The notes: a model not told the origin generated them from the sequence alone. A stretch of 55,438 nucleotides of DNA from Flavobacteriales bacterium (GCA_025055575.1 JANWWP010000062.1:1-55438); one strand, 5' to 3'. Counted from the first letter of the stretch, positions 34,151-42,190 are shown. Translations and numbers: made by a program.

Positions 34151-35320
34151 TTAAACAGGCGTTTTTAAACGCCTGGCTGCTTCCTTAAATTCTTTTCCTA
34201 TGTCCAGAGAGAGATTGAGCAAAACAAGTCGGGTAGCAGCATTGCGTTCCAAATAATACAAAGCCTTCTCGAGACGCTGACGCACGCTGTACAGCATAGA
34301 GTCGTCCAGAGCGGGCTCAAATTTTTTGAGCCACACGGCTTCGTGAGGTTGTGTTTTAGAGATATGGGTGTGTCCCTTTTTACGGTTACAGGCTTCCCTG
34401 AATACATGGAGAGAGAAAAGAAAAAAGTTTTTTTGCTGTTCTCTGGGATATTTTTCCAATTGTTGGATTACCTGAAAAATTTCGGGTACATTGAAACTGT
34501 AACTGGCGCGCATCCAGTTTTGAAAGAGGGGGAAAAAGACGGTGGTTTCTTCTTCTCCGATAAGCCGTAAAGCCATGGATACGTTACCGTCGCAGATATT
34601 CACGATTTCGCCCAGTTTTTTAAAATCTCTTTTGTCCTCTGGCAGGGTGTTAAACAGAAATTCCAGGAGATTGACTTCATTAACTGGTGGTACGCGGAAA
34701 ATCTGGACTCTGGAAAGGATGGTTGGTAAAATGTTGACCTGGTCTTCCGTGGCTAGGATAAATAAGGTGTCATCCGGTGGCTCTTCCAGAATTTTTAAGA
34801 GTTTGGGAATGGCAGCGTGGTGGAATAGTTCAGGTAGCCAAATAATAATCACATTCCAGGGGGCCAACATTGGCTTCAAACGGGCTTCCCTATGGATCTG
34901 AGTGATTTGGCTTTTGTAAATTAAAAGTTGCTTGTTTTTGGCTTCCAGCTCCCTCAGCAAATAATTTTTCCAGTCTGTGGCTGACATGTAAGGATTTTGG
35001 CTTATGGCTGCCCGAAAAATGGCGAGGTTTTCGTTGTTGTATTCGGTTTCCGAATCCGGTTGGGCTTCTGAGGGGAAAAAAAATTTGATATCAGGATGCA
35101 CGCCATGAGCTGCTTTTTTGCAGTTATCACAGATGCCACAGGCGTCGTTAGCTGTTTTGTTTTGACAGAGAAGCAGAGTGGCCGTTGCTATGGCAAAAGC
35201 CAAAGCTCCGCCTCCTTCTGTAGAAGAAAACATCATGGCTGAAGGAATACGGCCCCGGAGGATCATTCCGGCTATAGAATTCTTAAAATCTTCGTTCCCT
35301 GCAATTTCTCTCAACAACAT
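34151..35320 (-). CDS. holB: DNA polymerase III delta' subunit
   Basis: 389 residues. AAA+ clamp-loader layout: N-terminal REIAGNEDFKNSIAGMILRGRIPSAMMF, a zinc-binding CGICDNCKKAAHGVHPD, then IIIWLPELFHHAAIPKLLKILEEPPDDTLFILATEDQVNILPTILSRVQ (sensor and SRx motif region). The Walker A position reads STEGGGALAFA and lacks the GKT lysine-threonine, as in delta' subunits that do not hydrolyse ATP. The C-terminal collar domain is helical. It loads the sliding clamp during replication. The gene is divergent from pgk with a 37-base gap that holds both promoters. Confidence 0.88.
   Translation of the reverse strand: MLLREIAGNEDFKNSIAGMILRGRIPSAMMFSSTEGGGALAFAIATATLLLCQNKTANDACGICDNCKKAAHGVHPDIKFFFPSEAQPDSETEYNNENLAIFRAAISQNPYMSATDWKNYLLRELEAKNKQLLIYKSQITQIHREARLKPMLAPWNVIIIWLPELFHHAAIPKLLKILEEPPDDTLFILATEDQVNILPTILSRVQIFRVPPVNEVNLLEFLFNTLPEDKRDFKKLGEIVNICDGNVSMALRLIGEEETTVFFPLFQNWMRASYSFNVPEIFQVIQQLEKYPREQQKNFFLFSLHVFREACNRKKGHTHISKTQPHEAVWLKKFEPALDDSMLYSVRQRLEKALYYLERNAATRLVLLNLSLDIGKEFKEAARRLKTPV
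34154..34175 (-). terminator. Hairpin at the end of holB, probable terminator
   Basis: Perfect inverted repeat CAGGCGTTT / AAACGCCTG (34156-34164, 34167-34175) overlapping the last codons of holB, followed on the minus strand by TTTAATGAAC. The stem is strong but the T tract is short. Confidence 0.5.
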
Positions 35321-35328
35321 AGCCGCTT

Positions 35329-35336
35329 TATTTTTG
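35329..35336 (+). promoter_or_regulatory. -7 box (TATTTTTG) for pgk
   Basis: Exact TAnnTTTG on the plus strand with TTTC at 35305-35308, exactly 20 bases upstream, as a -33 element. That -33 lies inside the holB coding start. The predicted leader to the pgk GTG is about 18 bases. Confidence 0.55.
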
Positions 35337-35340
35337 CTTC

Positions 35341-35348
35341 CAAAGTTA
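35341..35348 (-). promoter_or_regulatory. -7 box (TAACTTTG) for holB
   Basis: Exact TAnnTTTG on the minus strand, 20 bases before the holB ATG and only four bases from the opposing pgk -7 box. Confidence 0.5.
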
Positions 35349-35357
35349 GGTGTTCCT

Positions 35358-36557
35358 GTGCTAAAGCCTTTTCAAGACTATCAATTTAAAGATCAGAGAG
35401 TTCTGGTCAGGGTGGACTTTAACGTTCCCTTGGACGAAAATTTTGAAATTACCGATACGACGAGGATTGATGAAAGCTTACCAACACTCAGAAAAATTAT
35501 CCATGATGGCGGCATTCCCGTAATAATGTCGCACCTGGGCCGGCCCAAAAGTGGCTATGAAGAAAAATATTCGCTGAAACACGTTTTCGATTATCTTTCT
35601 TCTTCTTTAGGCTCTCCTGGAATTTTTTCCACCGATTGCGTGGATGAGAAAGCGCATTCGGCTGTAAAGGAATGTCCTCCCAATGGATTTGTATTGCTGG
35701 AAAATTTAAGGTTTCATTCCGAAGAGGAGAAAGGCGATCTTGGATTTGCTGCCGCCTTAGCCGAATTGGGTGATTTTTATGTAAATGACGCCTTTGGTAC
35801 AGCGCATCGTGCACATGCCAGCACCGCCATTGTGGCCCGTTTTTTTCCCAAGCGTTGTGCCTTTGGGTTTTTAATTGAAAAAGAATTAGAAGCCTTAGAA
35901 AAAGTTTTATTTCGACCTGAGAGGCCTTTTTATGCTGTGATTGGAGGGGCCAAAGTTTCCGATAAAATAGGTGTGCTGGAAAAGTTGCTCGAAACGGCAG
36001 ATGGTATTTTGGTAGGCGGTGCTATGGCCTTTACTTTTCTGGGGGCGCAAGGTGCTCGGGTAGGTCATTCTCTTTGTGAACCGGATAAGTATTCGGTCTG
36101 TCTCGGGCTTATTGAAAAAGCAAAAAATCTCGGTAAAAAGCTTCTTTTTCCTTTGGATGTTCGGATTGCACAGGAAATAAAAGATTCCGCTCCAGTAAAA
36201 ACTTGTTTATCCAACGAAATTCCAGAAGGATGGAAAGGTTTGGATATTGGTCCTGAAACTGTTGAACTCTTTATTCGGGAGTTAAAAAATGCGCGGACTA
36301 TTTTATGGAATGGACCTATGGGTGTTTTTGAAGTTCCGGCCTTTCGTTTTGGTACCGAAGAGGTCGCCAAAGGCATTGCTATGGCCTCACGATTTGGTGC
36401 CTTTTCTGTAGTGGGAGGAGGGGATTCTGTAGCGGCTGTTCATTTGCTGGGATTAAAAAACCAAGTTTCTTATGTATGTACGGGGGGTGGTGCCATGTTA
36501 GAATTTGTGGAGGGAAAGGAGTTGCCAGGGATTGCTGCTATTAGGGAATACGCATGA
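35358..36557 (+). CDS. pgk: Phosphoglycerate kinase
   Basis: 399 residues from GTG 35358 (VLKPFQDYQFKDQRVLVRVDFNVPLDE); the frame is open further upstream but only antisense to holB, and the -7 box at 35329 rules those starts out. Family motifs: RVDFNVPLD, MSHLGRPKSGYE, LLENLRFHSEEEKGD, NDAFGTAHRAHAST, AVIGGAKVSDKIGVLEKLL, WNGPMGVFEVPAF and the C-terminal VVGGGDSVAAV plus VCTGGGAMLEFVEGKELPG. It makes ATP in glycolysis. The last four bases (ATGA) overlap the next gene. Confidence 0.95.
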   Translation: MLKPFQDYQFKDQRVLVRVDFNVPLDENFEITDTTRIDESLPTLRKIIHDGGIPVIMSHLGRPKSGYEEKYSLKHVFDYLSSSLGSPGIFSTDCVDEKAHSAVKECPPNGFVLLENLRFHSEEEKGDLGFAAALAELGDFYVNDAFGTAHRAHASTAIVARFFPKRCAFGFLIEKELEALEKVLFRPERPFYAVIGGAKVSDKIGVLEKLLETADGILVGGAMAFTFLGAQGARVGHSLCEPDKYSVCLGLIEKAKNLGKKLLFPLDVRIAQEIKDSAPVKTCLSNEIPEGWKGLDIGPETVELFIRELKNARTILWNGPMGVFEVPAFRFGTEEVAKGIAMASRFGAFSVVGGGDSVAAVHLLGLKNQVSYVCTGGGAMLEFVEGKELPGIAAIREYA

Positions 36558-36955
36558 AAAAAATCGATCCTTTTCAAGAGGAATGGTTTCGTTTTTTGAA
36601 ACAGTTTGAAAGAAGGTTTAATTTGGAGGGGATTACCCCTGAAGGAATTCTTTTTTTAGTGGGTGTGAATGTTTTGGGAATGGGCGTCAGGAAGTTTTCC
36701 CGTCACGAAAAAGAAGATGTTATTCATGTTGGGATGTGCGAGGTATTGACCTTGTTTGGATATTTTGAAAAATCTGGAAAAGGGGATGATGGATGGCCTC
36801 GATATGACCTGAAAAAAAAAATGCCCCGACTTGGCGGGGCTGAGCAGGAAAGACTTGTTAAACTTGGAATACTCGAATATTTTAAAAAGGAAGAATTAAT
36901 AGATGGTGATGACCGATGTATTGGTCTGTCCAGGTTTCACGCGGAGGATTCCTGA
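36554..36955 (+). CDS. Small conserved-looking protein, translationally coupled to pgk
   Basis: 133 residues, no signal peptide. It starts on the ATGA of the pgk stop. Sequence features: FQEEWFRFLKQFERRFN, a hydrophobic ILFLVGVNVLGMGVRKF segment, then HEKEDVIHVGMCEVLTLFGYFEKSGKGDDGWPRYDL and a lysine-rich helix near the end. I do not recognise a family. Residues around 86-96 are encoded by bases that on the other strand form the terminator of the convergent lipoprotein gene. The last 60 bases overlap that gene. Confidence 0.7.
   Translation: MKKIDPFQEEWFRFLKQFERRFNLEGITPEGILFLVGVNVLGMGVRKFSRHEKEDVIHVGMCEVLTLFGYFEKSGKGDDGWPRYDLKKKMPRLGGAEQERLVKLGILEYFKKEELIDGDDRCIGLSRFHAEDS
36812..36840 (-). 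terminator. Rho-independent terminator of the small lipoprotein gene, inside the convergent gene
   Basis: On the minus strand GCCCCG (36840-36835), loop, CGGGGC (36828-36823), then A and ten T residues (36821-36812). It is a textbook intrinsic terminator 55 bases beyond the lipoprotein stop, lying within the plus-strand unknown gene. Confidence 0.75.
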
Positions 36956-37216
36956 CCCCATTTGGGTCCCGCGGCGTGCCTCCACATTTAAAATGACCTC
37001 CAACTTGTTTTCATAAGTGCATACCCCATTGACATCTGTCATCATAGTTTCATTGATGTTTCCGTTAGACAGCTTAACGGTTGCATTGGGTACCCGGTTT
37101 TTGCTGGCGTTGATAACAATCACTCTGCCCACGCCAGGTTTTGGCTCCTTATAGCAAGATGGAAAAAAAAGAAGTAAGCCAATGAGAGAAATGAAAAAGA
37201 AGATGTTTTTTTTCAT
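36896..37216 (-). CDS. Small lipoprotein with carboxypeptidase-regulatory-like beta fold
   Basis: 106 residues. Lipoprotein signal MKKNIFFFISLIGLLLFFPSC with Cys21 as the lipidation site. The mature part is a single beta-sandwich: GRVIVINASKNRVPNATVKLS, MTDVNGVCTYENKLEVILNVEARRG, in which the DxNGxxxYxN pattern matches carboxypeptidase-regulatory or Big-like domains. Function unknown, probably periplasmic. It overlaps the unknown plus-strand gene by 60 bases at its 3' end and has its own promoter box and terminator. Confidence 0.75.
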   Translation of the reverse strand: MKKNIFFFISLIGLLLFFPSCYKEPKPGVGRVIVINASKNRVPNATVKLSNGNINETMMTDVNGVCTYENKLEVILNVEARRGTQMGSGILRVKPGQTNTSVITIY

Positions 37217-37230
37217 AAGAGGTAGCGTTA

Positions 37231-37238
37231 TTACTTTG
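37231..37238 (+). promoter_or_regulatory. Near-consensus -7 box (TTACTTTG) for pheS
   Basis: One mismatch to TAnnTTTG, 32 bases before the pheS ATG, with TTTT 20 bases upstream. It lies four bases from the opposing box of the lipoprotein gene. Confidence 0.35.
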
Positions 37239-37241
37239 CAA

Positions 37242-37249
37242 CAAATTTA
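37242..37249 (-). promoter_or_regulatory. -7 box (TAAATTTG) for the small lipoprotein gene
   Basis: Exact TAnnTTTG on the minus strand, 25 bases before the ATG at 37216, facing the pheS box. Confidence 0.45.
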
Positions 37250-37270
37250 CATTAAAATCAACGGTTTACG

Positions 37271-38263
37271 ATGAAAAATATTCTGGAAAACATCGATGAT
37301 GTTATTGATGATATTAAAAAATTTGAAATTCAGTCAATTACTGACAAATTAGAATTTCAGAGAAAATTTTCTGGGAAAGAGGGCTTATTGCCGCAGGTCC
37401 TTTCCTATTTTAAAAATTTAGAATCTTCCGAAAAAAGAAAGTTTGGACCTCAGGTGAATCGGTTAAAAAATGCGGTTGAAGAAAAAATAAGAACTTTTAA
37501 TAAGCATTTAATAAAGGAAGATGTTTCTTATTTTGATCCTACCAGACCATTGGACCTTTTTTTTCCGGGTTCTTGCCATGTTCTAAATCTTGTAACTGAG
37601 GAGGTCTGCGCAATTTTTAATGAAATTGGGTTTGAGATTGAGGAAGGTCCTGAGGTGGAGGATGAATTTTATAATTTTTCTGCTTTAAATTTTCCTGAGG
37701 ATCATCCTGCACGAGATATGCAGGATACCTTTTTTTTGGATGTAACAGGAAAATCTTGGCTTCTTCGAACTCATACCAGTCCTGTTCAGATACGGGTTAT
37801 GCAGTCCGGAAAGCCGCCTTTTAGGTTTCTAGCTCCCGGAAAAGTTTTTCGTTGTGACCATGATGCCACACATTCTCCTGTATTTCATCAAATCGAAGGA
37901 TTGTTTGTGGACAAAAATGTGCGGTTTTCTGACCTCAAGGGAATATTAGAATATTTTGCCGTACGTTTTTTTGGACCGGGCACCCAGATCCGTTTTCGTC
38001 CCAGCTTTTTTCCATTCACAGAGCCCAGTGCGGAAGTGGATGTTCTTTGGAGTCAATACGGGAATCGCTGGCTGGAGATTTTAGGATGTGGGATGGTTCA
38101 TCGAAAAGTTTTGGAAAATTGCGGATTGGATCCGGAAGAATGGAGGGGTTTTGCTTTTGGGATGGGTGTGGAAAGATTGGCCATGCTGCGCTATGGTATC
38201 GATGACATCCGGCTTTTTTATGAGAACGATTTGCGCTTTTTATCGGCCGAGATGGACCATTAA
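37271..38263 (+). CDS. pheS: Phenylalanine--tRNA ligase alpha subunit
   Basis: 330 residues. An N-terminal coiled-coil region binds tRNA (to ~95). The catalytic core follows: SCHVLNLVTEEVCAIFNEIGFEIEEGPEVEDEFYNFSALNFPEDHPARDMQDTFF-type motif 1 region, LLRTHTSPVQIRVM, motif 2 FRCDHDATHSPVFHQIEGLFVD, FRPSFFPFTEPSAEVDV and motif 3 FAFGMGVERLAMLRYGIDDIRLF. It charges tRNA-Phe with the beta subunit, which is not in the window. The 3' end overlaps mnmG by 24 bases in convergent orientation. Confidence 0.96.
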   Translation: MKNILENIDDVIDDIKKFEIQSITDKLEFQRKFSGKEGLLPQVLSYFKNLESSEKRKFGPQVNRLKNAVEEKIRTFNKHLIKEDVSYFDPTRPLDLFFPGSCHVLNLVTEEVCAIFNEIGFEIEEGPEVEDEFYNFSALNFPEDHPARDMQDTFFLDVTGKSWLLRTHTSPVQIRVMQSGKPPFRFLAPGKVFRCDHDATHSPVFHQIEGLFVDKNVRFSDLKGILEYFAVRFFGPGTQIRFRPSFFPFTEPSAEVDVLWSQYGNRWLEILGCGMVHRKVLENCGLDPEEWRGFAFGMGVERLAMLRYGIDDIRLFYENDLRFLSAEMDH

Positions 38264-40114
38264 AATGGAAATATCCGATGGTGATACCCCACTGATGCGG
38301 GAGGCTTCACCTAAAGTTGTGGGCTTTAATGCCGAAAGTTTTTGCCGTGCTTCTGTAGATAAAGCCTGGAGTGCATGGTAATTCAAAGTGGGTGGTAATT
38401 TAAGATTTTCTAGTTTTTGTATTTTTTCGGCTAACATTTTTTCCCTGTCCAGATAACCGGCATATTTTATTTCTACCTCAGCAGCTTCTAAAACTGAATT
38501 ATCATTTTCAGTTATACGTTGGATTTTTGTATAAATTTCAGGGAGAAAGTTTATTAAATCAACAATAGAAATTTGGGGACGTGACAATAAGGTTTTTATC
38601 TTTAACTTTTGATTAATGGGTGTTGTACCCACCTTTTCCAAAAAAGGATTTATGGCTTCCGGATCTATGCTGGTTTCTGATACAAAACCAATGACTCTTT
38701 CTATCTTTTCTTTCTTTTTTAAGAAAAATTGATACTTGTTCTTTTCCAATAAACCGATTTGATAGCCTATGGGGGAAAGTCTGGCATCTGCATTATTATG
38801 GCGGAGGGTTATTCTAAATTCTGCCCGTGAAGTAAACATTCTATAGGGCTCTTCTGTGCCTTTGTAAACAAGGTCATCTATTAAAACTCCGATATAAGCC
38901 TCGTGGCGTTTTAGAACCAAACCCTCTTTTTCATGAATTTTTAAATGGGCGTTTATACCGGCCATTAATCCTTGGGCAGCGGCTTCTTCATAGCCTGTTG
39001 TGCCATTAACCTGACCGGCAAAAAATAAATTATCAATGTATTTAGACTCTAAGGTTGGATAAAGTTGTGTAGGAAAAAAGAAATCGTACTCTATGGCATA
39101 TCCGGGTCTGAATATTTTGGCATTTTCCAAACCTGGGATATGTTTTAATGCTTTCAATTGGACTTCCAGGGGAAGGCTTGAAGAAAAACCATTCAGATAA
39201 TATTCCACCGTATTTCTTCCTTCAGGTTCCAGGAATAGTTGGTGTTCCTTTTTTTCTGAGAATCGAACGATTTTATCCTCGATGGAAGGACAATATCGTG
39301 GACCCATTCCTTTGATTTTTCCTGTGAACATGGGGGATTGCTCAAAACCCTCTTGAAGTATCGTATGGACTTTTGGATTCGTATAAGTTAAGTAACAATC
39401 CAGTTGATTTTCTACCGGTTTCGTTTCTGGCCAAAAAGAAAATTTTTCTGGTTTTTCATCACCTGGTTGTTTTTCCAAGGAAGAAAAATCAATGGTTCGG
39501 CCATCTATTCTCGGGGGCGTTCCCGTTTTCATTCGTCCTTTTTTGATGCCCACGGTTTCTAATTGTTCTGATATTCCGGTAGACGACTTTTCTCCAATTC
39601 TTCCGCCTGTTGTTTGGTTTTGGCCAACGTGGATGATCCCGTTTAAAAATGTTCCTGATGTAATAATTACCGCAGAGGAATAAAACTTTATACCCATGTT
39701 TGTTTCAACCCCTCTTACTTTATTCTTTTCCAATATCAATCGGGTTACAGTATCTTGCCAGAATGATACGTTCGATATTTCTTCCAGTTTTTTTCTCCAA
39801 GTTTCTGCAAATAGCCATCTGTCGTTTTGTGTTCTCGGACTCCACATGGCAGGTCCCTTGGAACGATTTAAGATTTTAAATTGTATCGCAGAGAGATCCG
39901 ATACAATTCCGGAAAGGCCTCCTAAGGCATCAATTTCACGGATTAGTTGACCCTTTCCTATGCCTCCCATAGCCGGATTGCAAGACATTTGACCAATTTT
40001 AGTCATGTCCATAGTTATCAAAAGGACCTTACTTCCCATTCTGGCCGCTGCCGCTGCCGCCTCAGTACCTGCGTGGCCGGCTCCTATTATAATTATGTCA
40101 AAATCTGTTTTCAT
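38240..40114 (-). CDS. mnmG: tRNA uridine-5-carboxymethylaminomethyl modification enzyme
   Basis: 624 residues. FAD-binding IIIGAGHAGTEAAAAAARMG at the N-terminus, CNPAMGGIGKGQLIREIDALGG, TPPRIDGRTIDFSSLEKQPGD, GPRYCPSIEDKIVRF, FPTQLYPTLESKYIDNLFFAGQVNGTTGYEEAAAQGLMAG, and the C-terminal ARRISGVSPSDIS-like region (EASRISGVSPSDI). With MnmE it installs the cmnm5 group at wobble U34. It shares an ATGA overlap with ybeY upstream. Low G+C, like its neighbours. Confidence 0.97.
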   Translation of the reverse strand: MKTDFDIIIIGAGHAGTEAAAAAARMGSKVLLITMDMTKIGQMSCNPAMGGIGKGQLIREIDALGGLSGIVSDLSAIQFKILNRSKGPAMWSPRTQNDRWLFAETWRKKLEEISNVSFWQDTVTRLILEKNKVRGVETNMGIKFYSSAVIITSGTFLNGIIHVGQNQTTGGRIGEKSSTGISEQLETVGIKKGRMKTGTPPRIDGRTIDFSSLEKQPGDEKPEKFSFWPETKPVENQLDCYLTYTNPKVHTILQEGFEQSPMFTGKIKGMGPRYCPSIEDKIVRFSEKKEHQLFLEPEGRNTVEYYLNGFSSSLPLEVQLKALKHIPGLENAKIFRPGYAIEYDFFFPTQLYPTLESKYIDNLFFAGQVNGTTGYEEAAAQGLMAGINAHLKIHEKEGLVLKRHEAYIGVLIDDLVYKGTEEPYRMFTSRAEFRITLRHNNADARLSPIGYQIGLLEKNKYQFFLKKKEKIERVIGFVSETSIDPEAINPFLEKVGTTPINQKLKIKTLLSRPQISIVDLINFLPEIYTKIQRITENDNSVLEAAEVEIKYAGYLDREKMLAEKIQKLENLKLPPTLNYHALQALSTEARQKLSALKPTTLGEASRISGVSPSDISILMVHLGR

Positions 40115-40542
40115 GATTTTGTTCCACGTGAAACATTTTCTAGTAAAAACCTTATTGCTTTTTCTTCTTCTCTTCTCATTCGTTTTTTTTCAATTTTAGT
40201 ATTGTCTTTAAGTCCCATAAGGTGTAAAATTCCATGTGCCATAACCCTCAGCAATTCCTCCTCGAAAGGGATTTTTAGTTTCGTTGCATTGTCTTTAACT
40301 CGTTCTAGACTAATAAAAATTTCTCCTGATAAAATCTCTTTATCAGAATAATCAAAAGTAATTATGTCCGTTAAATCGTAATGGTTCAAAAACCTCTTGT
40401 TTATTTCAAGGAGATCATCATCATTGACAAGATAGTAGAAAATAGGGCCTGTTTTAAAATCCTTCCCACTAATAAAATCTTCCAGACTTTTTTGAAGATT
40501 TTTTTTCGGGAAAGGAAGCCTTGGTCCTAAAATTTTTATCAA
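40111..40542 (-). CDS. ybeY: Endoribonuclease YbeY (rRNA maturation)
   Basis: 143 residues. The metal-site motif reads HGILHLMGLKD: the first two histidines are kept, but the third ligand position is Asp instead of the His of E. coli YbeY, a substitution I believe is frequent in this phylum. FLNHYDLTDIITFDYSD and GEIFISLERVKDNA are the other family marks. It processes 16S rRNA 3' ends and ribosome quality control. It lies between the ATPase and mnmG genes, overlapping mnmG by four bases. Confidence 0.9.
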   Translation of the reverse strand: MIKILGPRLPFPKKNLQKSLEDFISGKDFKTGPIFYYLVNDDDLLEINKRFLNHYDLTDIITFDYSDKEILSGEIFISLERVKDNATKLKIPFEEELLRVMAHGILHLMGLKDNTKIEKKRMRREEEKAIRFLLENVSRGTKS

Positions 40543-40558
40543 AATGCGCCCTGTTTTT

Positions 40559-40984
40559 CTAAGAAAAGGCGGGAGAAGTCTGCTTACAAAATTTCAGAAT
40601 TACGGTTTTGCCATTATCTTGAAAATCCAGGTAATCACTTAAGTTTTTCATGATAAAAACCCCGCGCCCGTTGATTTTTGTTATATTTTCCGGGTCGGTG
40701 GGGTTTGGCAGATGACGATAGTCAAAACCTGATCCCTCATCCGTGATGGTAAATTCATAGTAATCTCCTGATTCTCTGATATTTAAATAAATTTTCTTTC
40801 GTGCATCGTTTTGATTTCCATGGAGAATGGCATTGTTCACAGCCTCTGTTAAGGCTATCAGGATCTTTGAGTACAGATCTTCCGGGATTTCTGGACCCAA
40901 AGCGGACTGAATAATGGAGTCCAGAGCCAGAAGGGAATCCATACTCGAACTCATCTGGTGCGCAGCAAGATCTTTAGACAACAC
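40559..40984 (-). CDS. Anti-sigma-factor type histidine-kinase-like ATPase (RsbW family)
   Basis: 141 residues from GTG 40984; an ATG at 40954 (MSSSMDSLLALDS) would give 131. The HATPase fold shows LIALTEAVNNAILHGN (N box), ITDEGSGFDYRHLPNP (G1) and NGRGVFIMKNLSDYLDFQDNGKTVILKF (G2). Such proteins bind and phosphorylate anti-anti-sigma factors or serve as general switch kinases; the partners are not in the window. It heads the unit with ybeY and mnmG; a TAATTCTG box lies about 20 bases upstream (41004-41011). Confidence 0.85.
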   Translation of the reverse strand: MLSKDLAAHQMSSSMDSLLALDSIIQSALGPEIPEDLYSKILIALTEAVNNAILHGNQNDARKKIYLNIRESGDYYEFTITDEGSGFDYRHLPNPTDPENITKINGRGVFIMKNLSDYLDFQDNGKTVILKFCKQTSPAFS

Positions 40985-41027
40985 GGAAAAGATTTTTTAA
41001 CAACAGAATTATTTTACGAACCCTCCC

Positions 41028-41050
41028 CAAAAAGGTTTGTTAAAAACCTC
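41028..41050 (-). terminator. Probable terminator after the DegT aminotransferase
   Basis: Immediately after the TAA, the minus strand reads AGGTTT, loop TTAAC, AAACCT, then a short T run and GGGG. The stem is only six pairs, so it is a moderate candidate. Confidence 0.4.
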
Positions 41051-42190
41051 TTATTTTTTGAAAAAAGAGAAGATATTATCGCTTATAAATTCCTGTTGTT
41101 CTTGGGATAGTTCTGTGTGCATTGGAAGAGATAGGACCTCTTGACAAAGCTTGTTGCACACTTCCAGCGAAGTGGGGGTTTTACAAATTTCCCTGAAAGC
41201 ATTTTGGTTTTGAAGCGGCACCGGATAATATACCATCGTGGGGATGCCCCGTTCCTGAAGGAAATTTTTTAAAGCATCCCGACGGCCTCCGGAGATTTTG
41301 AGAGTATACTGGTGAAAAACATGGGTGGAATAAGGCGCACGAACGGGTAATTGCACATCCGCACAACCGCTCAGATAGGCATCATAACGGGCTGCGGCGG
41401 CTTGCCTTTGAGCACAATAGGTGTCCAGATGCCGGAGTTTCACCCTTAAGACAGCGGCCTGAACAGTATCCAGTCGGGAGTTTACGCCCAGGATTTCGTG
41501 ATAATATTTCTTCTGTTGTCCGTGGTTGGCGATCATCTTAATTTTCTCAGCCAACTGGGGGTCGTTTGTCATTAAGGCGCCGCCATCCCCATAACATCCC
41601 AGGTTTTTGGAAGGGAAAAAAGAGGTGCAACCTATGTGGCCCATAGCGCCTGTTTTGAAGCATCGTCCATCGGCAAAGCGGTACTGGGCTCCTATGGCCT
41701 GGGCATTATCCTCCACCACAAAAAGTCCATGCTTTTTTGCAAAATCCAAAATGGGCTCCATGTACGCGCTTTGACCAAACAAATGCACGGGCACTATAGC
41801 TTTGGTCTTAGGGGATAAAGCGGCTTCCAGGTAAGCCACATCCAGGTTAAAAGTATCGGGATCCACGGGCACCAAAACCGGCACCAGACGCAGCAATCCA
41901 ATTACTTCTGCAGTGGCCACATAGGTGAAAGCCGGAACAATGACTTCATCGCCGGGTTGGAGGTCTAAGGCCATCAAAGCGATCTGCAAGGCATCCGTGC
42001 CATTGGCACAGGGAATGACGTACCTTACCTCATTCCATGTGGCCAACTCTTCAGCGAAAGCCTGGACGTCAGGGCCCTGAATAAATGCGGTATCTTCTAT
42101 GACTTTTTGAATGCCCTGAAGCACCTCCTCTTTTATTTTTTCGTACTGGCCCCTAAGGTCCACCATGTGAATTTTCTGAATATCTGCCAC
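41051..42190 (-). CDS. DegT/DnrJ/EryC1/StrS-family sugar aminotransferase
   Basis: 379 residues from GTG 42190 (VADIQKIHMVDLRGQYEKIKEEV), chosen because an exact -7 box ends 23 bases upstream; ATG 42166 is the alternative. Family marks: CANGTDALQIALMALDLQPGDEVIVPAFTYVATAEVI, VPVDPDTFNLDVAYLEAAL, KAIVPVHLFGQSAYM, VVEDNAQAIGA, PLP lysine in TSFFPSKNLGCYGDGGAL, and YYHEILGVNSRLDTVQAAVL. It transfers an amino group to a nucleotide-linked keto sugar for surface polysaccharide. No other sugar genes are adjacent, so the substrate is unknown. Confidence 0.9.
   Translation of the reverse strand: MADIQKIHMVDLRGQYEKIKEEVLQGIQKVIEDTAFIQGPDVQAFAEELATWNEVRYVIPCANGTDALQIALMALDLQPGDEVIVPAFTYVATAEVIGLLRLVPVLVPVDPDTFNLDVAYLEAALSPKTKAIVPVHLFGQSAYMEPILDFAKKHGLFVVEDNAQAIGAQYRFADGRCFKTGAMGHIGCTSFFPSKNLGCYGDGGALMTNDPQLAEKIKMIANHGQQKKYYHEILGVNSRLDTVQAAVLRVKLRHLDTYCAQRQAAAARYDAYLSGCADVQLPVRAPYSTHVFHQYTLKISGGRRDALKNFLQERGIPTMVYYPVPLQNQNAFREICKTPTSLEVCNKLCQEVLSLPMHTELSQEQQEFISDNIFSFFKK

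Noticed and set aside
35178-35357. N-terminal extension of pgk
   Set aside because: Antisense to holB and upstream of the -7 box at 35329; the conserved pgk start is at 35358.
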